Shown here piece after piece: positions 18,869 to 25,735 of a stretch of DNA of 64,000 nucleotides (position 1 is its first letter; every line of letters starts with the position of its first letter). This DNA comes from Woeseiaceae bacterium (GTDB lineage Bacteria; Pseudomonadota; Gammaproteobacteria; Steroidobacterales; Woeseiaceae), in NCBI GenBank assembly GCA_021773035.1, contig JAJFKU010000063.1:1-64000 (forward strand), read 5' to 3'. The position numbers and the translations under genes are program-made. Below the pieces are notes generated by a model, which saw only the letters and a program-made list of their open reading frames with translations, was not told where the DNA came from and did not search any database.

Positions 18869-19885
18869 ATGACGCAGGAAATATTTCTCACCGGCATTAC
18901 GACGACCGGCACTCCGCATATCGGCAACTACGTCGGTGCGATACGCCCAAGCATTGAAGCCAGCAAAGACGCGGCCAAGAAGAACTTCTATTTCCTCGCC
19001 GATTACCACGCACTGGCGAAAAACGAAGACCCGGACAAGATCAGCCAGTCGACATTGGAGATAGCGGCGGCCTGGCTGGCGTTGGGGATGGATACCGGCA
19101 ATTCGGTGTTCTACCGACAGTCCGATATTCCGGAGATACCCGAACTCACCTGGATACTGACCAGCATGACGGCCAAGGGCCTCATGAACAGGGCGCATTC
19201 CTATAAGGCTGCGGTGCAGGCGAATGTCGAGGGCGATGACAAGGACCCGGACAAGGGCATTACGATGGCCCTTTACAGTTACCCGATCCTGATGGCGGCC
19301 GATATCCTGATGTTCAAGGCAGGTAAGGTTCCTGTTGGCCGGGACCAGAAACAGCATGTAGAGATGGCGCGCGATATCGCGCAGCGGTTTAATCATCACT
19401 ACGGCGATGTGCTGGTTTTGCCCGAGTCGGTCATTGACGACCATACGGCTGTGCTGGCAGGGCTGGACGGGCGAAAAATGTCCAAGAGCTATAACAATAC
19501 CATCCCGTTGTTTGCGCCGGAGAAGAAACTCCGCAAGCTCATCATGAAAATCAAGACCAACAGCCAGGAACCCGGTGAGCCGAAAGCGACTGAAGGCAGC
19601 ACCCTGTTCGATATCTATAAGGCATTCGCAAGTGCGGAGGAAACGGCGGCCGTCGAGAAACAGTATGCCGACGGAATCGCCTGGGGAGCGATGAAGCAGA
19701 CCTTGTTCGAGTACATCAATGACCGGATTGGGCCGGCGCGTGCGGAATACGAGCGCCTGATCGCCGACCCGTCGATTGTTGAGGAAGAACTGCAAAAAGG
19801 CGCCGCTCGGGCACGGGAAGTGGCGGTTCCTTATCTTGCGCAGATTCGGCACGCGGTCGGTATACGCGCGCTGGGTTCAGACTGA
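18869..19885 (+). CDS. trpS: Tryptophanyl-tRNA synthetase
   Basis: A 338-residue class Ic synthetase (E. coli 334) charging tRNA-Trp. The HIGH-type signature is TGTPHIGNYVGAIRP at about residues 13-27, and the KMSKS loop is GRKMSKSYNN at about 203-212. IPEIPELTWILTSMTAKGLMNRAHSYK matches the dimer-interface region of bacterial TrpRS. It is 3 bases downstream of ggt and may be cotranscribed with it and with the small enzyme genes that follow. Confidence 0.96.
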   Translation: MTQEIFLTGITTTGTPHIGNYVGAIRPSIEASKDAAKKNFYFLADYHALAKNEDPDKISQSTLEIAAAWLALGMDTGNSVFYRQSDIPEIPELTWILTSMTAKGLMNRAHSYKAAVQANVEGDDKDPDKGITMALYSYPILMAADILMFKAGKVPVGRDQKQHVEMARDIAQRFNHHYGDVLVLPESVIDDHTAVLAGLDGRKMSKSYNNTIPLFAPEKKLRKLIMKIKTNSQEPGEPKATEGSTLFDIYKAFASAEETAAVEKQYADGIAWGAMKQTLFEYINDRIGPARAEYERLIADPSIVEEELQKGAARAREVAVPYLAQIRHAVGIRALGSD

Positions 19886-19890
19886 ATGCC

Positions 19891-20280
19891 ATGGACCTGA
19901 ACCAGGTAACCGTTCCCTGCACTGACTACGATGCGTCCGTCGATTTCTACAAAACACTTGGCCTTCGGCAGATCGTTCACAGCCCGCCGCGTTACGCGCG
20001 CTTCGAGACGCCTTCAGGTGCGACGTTTTCGATTCATCGCGCGGCTGCCGACGCATGCAGTGCCGCCACCGTTGTTTACTTCGAGGTTGAAGACCTGGAT
20101 GAGTCCGTGAGCTCACTTCGTGGCAAGGGCCTGGAGTTTCACTCCGGGCCGCAGGACGAGAGCTGGCTGTGGCGCGAGGCACGCATTCGTGACCCGGCCG
20201 GAAACGAAATTTGCATCTACCACGCCGGCGAAAATCGTCGTAATCCTCCGTGGCGCGTTGCCGGCGAGGATGCCGAATGA
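19891..20280 (+). CDS. VOC-superfamily (glyoxalase/bleomycin-resistance fold) protein
   Basis: A 129-residue protein with the paired beta-alpha-beta-beta-beta modules of the vicinal-oxygen-chelate fold. It begins MDLNQVTVPCTDYDASVDFYKTLGL and ends its second module with RDPAGNEICIYH, the usual metal-site strand. The specific reaction is unknown. It follows trpS by 5 bases, and its stop overlaps the ATG of the next, frameshifted gene (ATGA). It is the first of three VOC-fold genes within 3.5 kb. Confidence 0.8.
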   Translation: MDLNQVTVPCTDYDASVDFYKTLGLRQIVHSPPRYARFETPSGATFSIHRAAADACSAATVVYFEVEDLDESVSSLRGKGLEFHSGPQDESWLWREARIRDPAGNEICIYHAGENRRNPPWRVAGEDAE

Positions 20281-20641
20281 TAGAGGGTGCCTGCCACTGC
20301 GGTGCGGTGCGGTGCGGTTTAGTTACCCACGGCAGCCGGACTTCCTAACCGATTGTAATTGCTTAATTTGTCGTCGCTATCAGACTCTATGGGCGTATGC
20401 CGAGAAACGTGAAATCGAGATTCACGCCGCAAAAGAGGCGACGATCGCCTATATTCACGGTGACAGAACACTCGCGATCTACTCCTGCAGCACATGCGCT
20501 TGCACGACTCACTGGATTAAGGTCGATACGGACGAAACCTCCAGGATGGCAGTGAATTTTCGAATGTGTGAACCACGGGTACTAACAAATCTGAAAATCA
20601 GGAAACTGGATGGAGCAGATACCTGGGAGTTTCTGGACTAG
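20277..20641 (+). pseudogene. GFA-family (glutathione-dependent formaldehyde-activating-like) protein, frameshifted by a TGCGG repeat
   Basis: The ATG at 20277 reads MIEGACHCGAVRCG and stops at 20348 after 23 residues. The rest of a GFA-family zinc protein continues in another frame (DFLTDCNCLICRRYQTLWAY, then CSTCACTTHW) to the stop at 20641. The break lies in four tandem copies of TGCGG (20298-20317). With three copies the frame is intact and the product is 119 residues with CHCGAVRF and all Cys-rich motifs in register. This may be a phase-variable tract, a recent mutation or a sequence error. Confidence 0.8.
20298..20317. repeat. Tandem repeat (TGCGG)x4 inside the GFA gene
   Basis: Four perfect 5-base units. 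Because 5 is not a multiple of 3, each gain or loss of a unit shifts the frame of the surrounding gene. Three units restore the reading frame; the four present truncate it. The tract overlaps the conserved CHCGAVRF coding motif. Confidence 0.9.
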
Positions 20642-20686
20642 GACTTGTCATGCTTGAAATACAAAACGTCAACACGGGCGACCATC

Positions 20687-21229
20687 ATGGCGGCTGACTG
20701 GGTAATCGAAACCGAGCGCCTGAAGCTGCGGCCGGTCACTGTTGAGGACACGGAGCTGTTGCTGGCGGTGTGGAACGACCCGGCGTTTATTCGCAATGTC
20801 GCCGATCGCGGTATCCGCACCGACGAAGAGGCGAGGGCCGCTATCGAAGGCGGTGCGCAGAAACTCTTCGAGGACTACGGTTACGGCCCCTGCTGTCTGT
20901 CGCTGAGATCGGATGGTTCGATGATCGGTATATGCGGCCTCTTCAAACGCGACAACCTGGATGATCCGGATATTGGCTTTGCCGTACTTCCGGATTACTG
21001 CGGCAAGGGTTATGCGGGCGAAGCGGCGATGGCCGTGATTGACTACGCGCGCAGGGAGTTAACGGTTCCCGTGGTGACTGCGATCGTATCTCCGGCTAAT
21101 GCTGCTTCGATCGGTCTTATCGGGAAGCTCGGGTTAACGTTCGAACGTTTGATTACCATGCCCGGTGAGGACAAGGTGATTCAGCTCCATAGCGTGGCAT
21201 TACATCGACGAGCTGAAAGCAATGGCTAA
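20687..21229 (+). CDS. GNAT-family N-acetyltransferase (RimJ/RimL-like)
   Basis: A 180-residue acetyltransferase. It begins MAADWVIETERLKLRPVTVEDTELLLAVWNDPAFIRNV, the typical RimJ/RimL-type opening with ETERLxLRP. GFAVLPDYCGKGYAGEAAMAVIDYA (around residues 99-123) is the acetyl-CoA-binding motif with the GxG-like pyrophosphate loop, and SPANAASIGLIGKLGLTFE is the usual motif B. The substrate is unknown. An in-frame TTG at 20645 would add 14 residues; the ATG at 20687 is preferred. Its end overlaps the next gene by 8 bases. Confidence 0.85.
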   Translation: MAADWVIETERLKLRPVTVEDTELLLAVWNDPAFIRNVADRGIRTDEEARAAIEGGAQKLFEDYGYGPCCLSLRSDGSMIGICGLFKRDNLDDPDIGFAVLPDYCGKGYAGEAAMAVIDYARRELTVPVVTAIVSPANAASIGLIGKLGLTFERLITMPGEDKVIQLHSVALHRRAESNG

Positions 21230-21611
21230 CGCAGCAACAGATTGGCGAAAACTGCGCGAATTCGCGGCCGTGGATCTCAACAAATCGTTCATACTGTCCT
21301 GGCACGTTGAGGCCGAAACCCTGATGATCGATGTCGACGTCTTCCTGATGCCCGAGCATCCGTTCTATGAGAAGCCGCGGCCGGCAGAAAAAGTCTGTAT
21401 ACGGCCGGCGATCATCGAGTTTTCCTACTGCGAGGAACTCACGGTCGACGGCGCCGAGTCGGATTCGATCTCGGAAACAGCGGCGAAACTCGGACATGGC
21501 GCAATCGAAGGCCTGCAGCGTCTAGAGGGCGGTCGATACGAAATCGCCGGCGCTTACGGGACGGTGCTCGTGGCGGCCGAGCGGCCGCTGCTAAGGTTAA
21601 AGGGACCGTAG
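21222..21611 (+). CDS. Conserved-looking protein of unknown function, 129 residues
   Basis: I do not recognise this family. The protein is soluble, mixed alpha/beta, with no signal peptide or membrane segment. It alternates hydrophobic strands (FILSWHVEAETLMIDVDVFL, CIRPAIIEFSYCEELTV, YEIAGAYGTVLVAAERPLLRL), suggesting a small beta-rich fold. The ATG at 21222 overlaps the end of the GNAT gene, so the two are likely coexpressed. The frame shows normal coding character for the region. Confidence 0.65.
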   Translation: MANAATDWRKLREFAAVDLNKSFILSWHVEAETLMIDVDVFLMPEHPFYEKPRPAEKVCIRPAIIEFSYCEELTVDGAESDSISETAAKLGHGAIEGLQRLEGGRYEIAGAYGTVLVAAERPLLRLKGP

Positions 21612-21630
21612 TTTTACCGGAGAGTATCGC

Positions 21631-21999
21631 ATGCAAGAAGAAAACCGAATTGACTACGTCGAGATCCCGGTGATCGACCTCGGCAAGGCGCGCGAGTTTT
21701 TTTCTGCGTTGTTCGGCTGGACATTTCAGGAGTGGGGTGACGACTACCTGAGCTTCAACGATGGCCGACTGGAGGGCGGTTTTCGCCGCGCAGCGGAAAG
21801 CGCTCCGGCGAGCGGAGTGCTGGTGGTGTTTTTTAGCCACGATCTTGAGCGAGACTTCGATCGCGTCCAGGCGCTGGGAGCGACTATTTCACAACCCGTT
21901 TTTTCGTTTCCAGGTGGCAGGCGATTCCACTTTGTCGATCCGACGGGTACCGAATTTGCAATCTGGTCGGCGCAGAAATCGCCGGAGAATGGAGAATAG
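21631..21999 (+). CDS. VOC-superfamily protein
   Basis: A 122-residue two-module VOC protein. IDYVEIPVIDLGKAREFFSALFGWTFQEWGDDYLSFND is the first module and FPGGRRFHFVDPTGTEFAIWS the end of the second; DPTGTEFAIW is the metal-site strand. It resembles small PhnB/glyoxalase-like proteins of unknown substrate and differs from the VOC genes at 19.9 and 23.1 kb. GGAGAG precedes the ATG. upp starts 3 bases after its stop. Confidence 0.82.
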   Translation: MQEENRIDYVEIPVIDLGKAREFFSALFGWTFQEWGDDYLSFNDGRLEGGFRRAAESAPASGVLVVFFSHDLERDFDRVQALGATISQPVFSFPGGRRFHFVDPTGTEFAIWSAQKSPENGE

Positions 22000-22002
22000 A
22001 TC

Positions 22003-22626
22003 ATGGCGGAACTGGTTGACCACCCATGCGTACAGCACAAACTGGCGATTATTCGAGATGTGGATACCGGGCATAAACGCTTTCGGGAGCTGGCCACGGA
22101 GATAACGAAGTTCATCTGCTACGAGGCGCTGAAGAACATCAGAACCAGAGAAGTCGTTGTGCAAACACCGGTCGCAGAGGCGAGCTGCCGGAAGCTCGAT
22201 ACCGATCTGGTTGTCGTACCGATCCTGCGTGCCGGTGTCGGCATGTTGGAAGGCATACTGGAACTGGTTCCAACCGCGCGTGTAGGTTTCGTTGGTCTTT
22301 ACCGGGATGAAGAAAGCAAGCAGCCGGTAACCTACTACGAGCGCTTTCCATCGCAGATCAAGGGCGGTACCTGCATCATTATCGACCCAATGCTCGCGAC
22401 CGGCGGTTCCACGGTTGCGGCGATCGAAAAACTCAAGGAGAACGGGGCCGGCAGTATTGTCGTCGTCTGCATCGTCACCTGCCCGGAGGGTATTGCGCTG
22501 GTCGAGGCGGAACATCCCGATGTGCCGATTTATGCTGCGGCTATCGATGAAAAACTCGATGATCGAAAGTACATAGTCCCGGGCCTTGGTGATGCCGGAG
22601 ACCGGCTGTTCGGCACCTCGCACTAG
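22003..22626 (+). CDS. upp: Uracil phosphoribosyltransferase
   Basis: A 207-residue Upp (E. coli 208) that makes UMP from uracil and PRPP for pyrimidine salvage. The N-terminus VDHPCVQHKLAIIRDVDTGHKRFRELATEITKFICYEA is typical. The PRPP-binding loop is CIIIDPMLATGGSTVAAIEKLKENG (about residues 125-149). The C-terminal flap YIVPGLGDAGDRLFGT is complete. No uracil permease gene lies next to it; here it sits among small accessory enzymes. Confidence 0.96.
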   Translation: MAELVDHPCVQHKLAIIRDVDTGHKRFRELATEITKFICYEALKNIRTREVVVQTPVAEASCRKLDTDLVVVPILRAGVGMLEGILELVPTARVGFVGLYRDEESKQPVTYYERFPSQIKGGTCIIIDPMLATGGSTVAAIEKLKENGAGSIVVVCIVTCPEGIALVEAEHPDVPIYAAAIDEKLDDRKYIVPGLGDAGDRLFGTSH

Positions 22627-22634
22627 GAATCGGC

Positions 22635-23057
22635 ATGGCAGAAAACAAAACCAAAGCGACTCGGCAAAGTGTGACGGCATTCCTGAACGGGATTGAGCAC
22701 AAACAGAAGCGAGCGGACGCAAAAAAAATATCGGCAATGATGCGCAAGGCGACCGGCGCAAGAGCCAGAATGTGGGGGGCGAGTATCGTCGGCTTCGGCG
22801 AGTATCATTACAAATACGACAGTGGCCGAGAGGGCGACTTAATGCTGACCGGTTTCTCGCCTCGCAAGCAGGCTTTGACCTTGTACATCATGGCTGGATT
22901 CAGCGAATACGGCAGCTTGATGAACAAACTGGGCAAGTACAAAACCGGAAAATCCTGCCTCTATATCAAGCGTTTGTCCGATGTGGACGAGAAGTTGCTG
23001 CAGCAGCTGATCGATCGCTCGGTGAAATACATGCGCAAGAATTACGAGACAAAGTGA
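22635..23057 (+). CDS. DUF1801-family protein
   Basis: A 140-residue soluble protein. Features of DUF1801 are KRADAKKISAMMRKATGARARMWGASIVGFGEYHYKY and the C-terminal GKYKTGKSCLYIKRLSDVDEKLLQQLIDRSVKYM. The fold is YdhG/YdeI-like; the biochemical role is unknown. The ATG follows 8 bases after the upp stop, with GGAATCGGC upstream. It probably belongs to the same transcript as upp and the VOC gene that follows. Confidence 0.82.
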   Translation: MAENKTKATRQSVTAFLNGIEHKQKRADAKKISAMMRKATGARARMWGASIVGFGEYHYKYDSGREGDLMLTGFSPRKQALTLYIMAGFSEYGSLMNKLGKYKTGKSCLYIKRLSDVDEKLLQQLIDRSVKYMRKNYETK

Positions 23058-23067
23058 GGGGCAGGCT

Positions 23068-23418
23068 ATGAAGTTACTGGGAATCCGCTTTTGCGCGGTT
23101 GCAGAAGAAGCCGTTCCGATGGCGAAATTTTTTACCGAGGGCCTCGGGCTGACGGAGCGCGACCTCGGTGGCGACGGTGGTTTCAATGGTTGCGTCATTC
23201 CTGCCGGCGAGGCCAGCTGGGTAGAGATATGGCAGAAAGGCGAGAATATGCCGGCAGGTCTCATGCTGCAGCTGATTGTCGATGACGCAGACGCCGTTGC
23301 TGCCAACGCTCGTGAGAACGGCGTCGATGTGCAGGGCCCGATGGAGGCGCATGGCGAGAAAATCTATTTCGCTGTTGCGCCCGGTGGCCTGAGCGTCAGT
23401 TTTCAACAGATTCTGTGA
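23068..23418 (+). CDS. VOC-superfamily protein
   Basis: A 116-residue VOC-fold protein, third in this neighbourhood. KLLGIRFCAVAEEAVPMAKFFTEGLGLTERDLGGDGGFNGCVIPAG forms the first module; ADAVAANARENGVDVQGPMEAHGEKIYFAVAPGGLSVSFQQ forms the second. The final strand lacks the DPxGNxxE pattern of the other two, so the metal site may be altered. Its reaction is unknown. It is the last gene before the convergent uup gene. Confidence 0.75.
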   Translation: MKLLGIRFCAVAEEAVPMAKFFTEGLGLTERDLGGDGGFNGCVIPAGEASWVEIWQKGENMPAGLMLQLIVDDADAVAANARENGVDVQGPMEAHGEKIYFAVAPGGLSVSFQQIL

Positions 23419-23433
23419 TCGCCCCGGAAAAAC

Positions 23434-23450
23434 GGCTCTGACCTTTTTTT
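23434..23450. repeat. Decayed half-copy of the GGGGTCAGAGCCC hairpin, with T-run
   Basis: GGCTCTGACC followed by eight T matches the right arm of the hairpins at 146-184 and 34397-34441. No complementary left arm remains. It lies between convergent genes (VOC and uup). It cannot form the full stem, so it is best read as a fossil of the repeat. Confidence 0.5.
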
Positions 23451-23461
23451 TCGTGAGTGTT

Positions 23462-25366
23462 TCAGACGCGCAGCGAATCCCGGCGAGTTTCCAGTTCGCC
23501 CCAGCGCTGTATGAGAGACTCCAGTGCGGCCTCAGCTGCGCTGAGTTCCTTTAACGCCTCTTGTACCACCGTATCGTCCTGCGCATAGAATGCAGGGTCT
23601 GCGATACTTCGCTGCAGCGCGGCGATGTTTGCCTCCAGCGTTTCGATTCTGTCCGGTAACTGATCGAGCTCGCGTTGTTCCTTGTAGCTTAGCTTGGTTT
23701 TGCTCTTGTTCTTGCGGTGCTCCCTGGCGTCGCGCTTTTTGTTCGCTTCTGCTTCGTCAGGCGTATCGGTTTCGGTCAGTCGATGTCCCTGCCGCAACCA
23801 GTCGCTGTAGCCGCCGACGTACTCCTGTATGCGACCGTCGTCCTCGAAAACAATTGTGCTCGTTACGACGTTGTCGAGAAACTCGCGATCATGGCTGACA
23901 ACGATCAACGTACCGCTATAGTCGCAGAGTTTCTGTTCGAGGACTTCGAGGGTTTCGATATCGAGGTCGTTGGTAGGCTCGTCGAGCACCAGCAGATTGG
24001 CAGGTCTTGTGAACAGTTTCGCCAGAATAACGCGATTCCGTTCACCGCCCGAGAGCGATTTGACCGGCGTCATCGAGCGCTTGGGGCTGAACAGAAAGCC
24101 CTTCAGATAGCCAACGATGTGGCGATCCTTACCGCCCAGGCTGATGTAAGTGCGTCCCTCACCGACGTTGTAGGCGACTGACTTTTCGAGGTCCAGCGTC
24201 TGTCGTAACTGATCGAAATAGCCGATCTCCAGGTTGGTGCCGTGTTTAAGTGTCCCGGTTTGCGGTTCGAGCTGCCCCAGTAGCAGGCGCAGTAGCGTTG
24301 TCTTGCCGACGCCGTTGTTACCGATGAGCCCGATTCGGTCGCCGCGTACGATCTTTACCGAGAAGTTCTTAATGACATCTTCGTCGCCGTAACTGTAGCC
24401 GATGTTTTTGGCGCGGATGACTTTGCGACCGGATTGTTCCGCCGCTTCGATGTGCATTCTGGCCTTGTCTTCATGCTTGATGCGGCGGGCGAACTGTTCG
24501 CGCATTTTCTGTAGCGACCGGACGCGGCCTTCATTGCGAGTACGGCGAGCCTTGATCCCCTGTCGAACCCAGACTTCTTCCTGCCCGAGTTTTTTGTCGA
24601 AGCGGGCATTCGCCACCTGCTCATCTTCGAGTTCCTTTTCTTTGCGCTTCAGGAAATTGCGGTAGTCCCCTGGCCAGCTCGTCAGCTTGCCGCGGTCGAT
24701 CTCGACGATGCGGGTGGCCAGCTTCTGCAGAAAAGCACGGTCGTGGGTGATAAACAGTACCGCCCCGGGGTAGGAATAAACGCGGTCCTCAAGCCATTTG
24801 ATGGTAGCGATGTCGAGGTGGTTGGTCGGTTCATCAAGCAACAGCAGGTCGGGTTTCTGCACGAGTGCGCGAGCGAGTGCTACGCGCCTGCGCCAACCAC
24901 CGGATAGTTCACTCATCGCTTTGTCAGCGGGTAAATTGAGGTCCGTCATCGTCGCTTCGACCCGCTGCTCAATATGCCAGCCATCCAGTGCATCGATTTT
25001 CGCGTGCAGCGACTCAAGCTCGGCGAGGCCGTGCTTGTCGAGGTCCCGGCTCGACATTTCCCGGTATTGTTGCAGCAACTGGTCGATCGATTTCAAACCG
25101 GAGCGGATGACATCGCGTACCGGGAGATCCATGGCCTCCGGCAGGTTCTGCCGCAGCTGGCTGATAACAAGACCGGCTTTCGGGACGATCGCACCGTGGT
25201 CGGGCTCCAGTTCGCCGCTGATCAGCTTCAGCGTCGTCGATTTACCGGCGCCGTTACGGCCGATGAGGCAGACGCGTTCACCCGGCTCAATGCTAAAAGC
25301 GGCGTCGCGCAGAATGATCTGCTCGCCAAATTCCAGCCTTAAATCATCGAATCGAAGCAATGACAT
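23462..25366 (-). CDS. uup: ABC-F ATPase Uup
   Basis: A 634-residue soluble ABC-F protein (E. coli Uup 635) with two ATPase cassettes and no membrane segments. Walker A motifs are GRNGAGKST (about residue 36) and GNNGVGKTT; the signatures LSGGWRRR and LSGGERNR and Walker B motifs LLLDEPTNHLD and LVLDEPTNDLD are complete. The linker (FLKRKEKELEDEQ...) is the charged ABC-F arm that contacts ribosomes. The C-terminal coiled coil from about residue 545 is Uup-specific and binds DNA in E. coli. It is divergent from slyX. Confidence 0.94.
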   Translation of the reverse strand: MSLLRFDDLRLEFGEQIILRDAAFSIEPGERVCLIGRNGAGKSTTLKLISGELEPDHGAIVPKAGLVISQLRQNLPEAMDLPVRDVIRSGLKSIDQLLQQYREMSSRDLDKHGLAELESLHAKIDALDGWHIEQRVEATMTDLNLPADKAMSELSGGWRRRVALARALVQKPDLLLLDEPTNHLDIATIKWLEDRVYSYPGAVLFITHDRAFLQKLATRIVEIDRGKLTSWPGDYRNFLKRKEKELEDEQVANARFDKKLGQEEVWVRQGIKARRTRNEGRVRSLQKMREQFARRIKHEDKARMHIEAAEQSGRKVIRAKNIGYSYGDEDVIKNFSVKIVRGDRIGLIGNNGVGKTTLLRLLLGQLEPQTGTLKHGTNLEIGYFDQLRQTLDLEKSVAYNVGEGRTYISLGGKDRHIVGYLKGFLFSPKRSMTPVKSLSGGERNRVILAKLFTRPANLLVLDEPTNDLDIETLEVLEQKLCDYSGTLIVVSHDREFLDNVVTSTIVFEDDGRIQEYVGGYSDWLRQGHRLTETDTPDEAEANKKRDAREHRKNKSKTKLSYKEQRELDQLPDRIETLEANIAALQRSIADPAFYAQDDTVVQEALKELSAAEAALESLIQRWGELETRRDSLRV

Positions 25367-25455
25367 GATGCGTTCCGCAGGGTTAACCCGTGTATCCTAG
25401 GGCGCATCATTCACGACTTAGGACAGGAAATGCAACAGCGTTGCAGGGGATGCGG

Positions 25456-25662
25456 ATGAGCGAAGAGCGTTTTGTCGATCTTGAGAGCAGGCTGGCGCAC
25501 CAGGATCAGCTGCTCAATGACCTGAACGATGTCGTGACTGCGCAGCAGGCGAAGATCATGCAGCTGGAGGAGCTGTGTGGAGCGCTGCTGCAACGCGTCC
25601 AGGCCGTCGGCGACGGCGCCCCGGTCGGCGATCCGGGTGACGAGCGTCCACCGCACTACTAA
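25456..25662 (+). CDS. slyX: SlyX family protein
   Basis: A 68-residue acidic coiled-coil protein (E. coli SlyX 72). It starts MSEERFVDLESRLAHQDQLLNDLNDVVTAQQAKIMQLE and ends with the conserved RPPHY. The biochemical function is unknown. I chose the ATG at 25456; another in-frame ATG lies two codons earlier. A GGGGATGCGG stretch supplies the ribosome site. It is divergent from uup. Confidence 0.92.
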   Translation: MSEERFVDLESRLAHQDQLLNDLNDVVTAQQAKIMQLEELCGALLQRVQAVGDGAPVGDPGDERPPHY

Positions 25663-25735
25663 ACCATAGCCTGAAACCCGTAAATAGGCGCCGCTACGTT
25701 GAAATAGAGTATTGCCAGCTTGCCGGAGTAATCTT

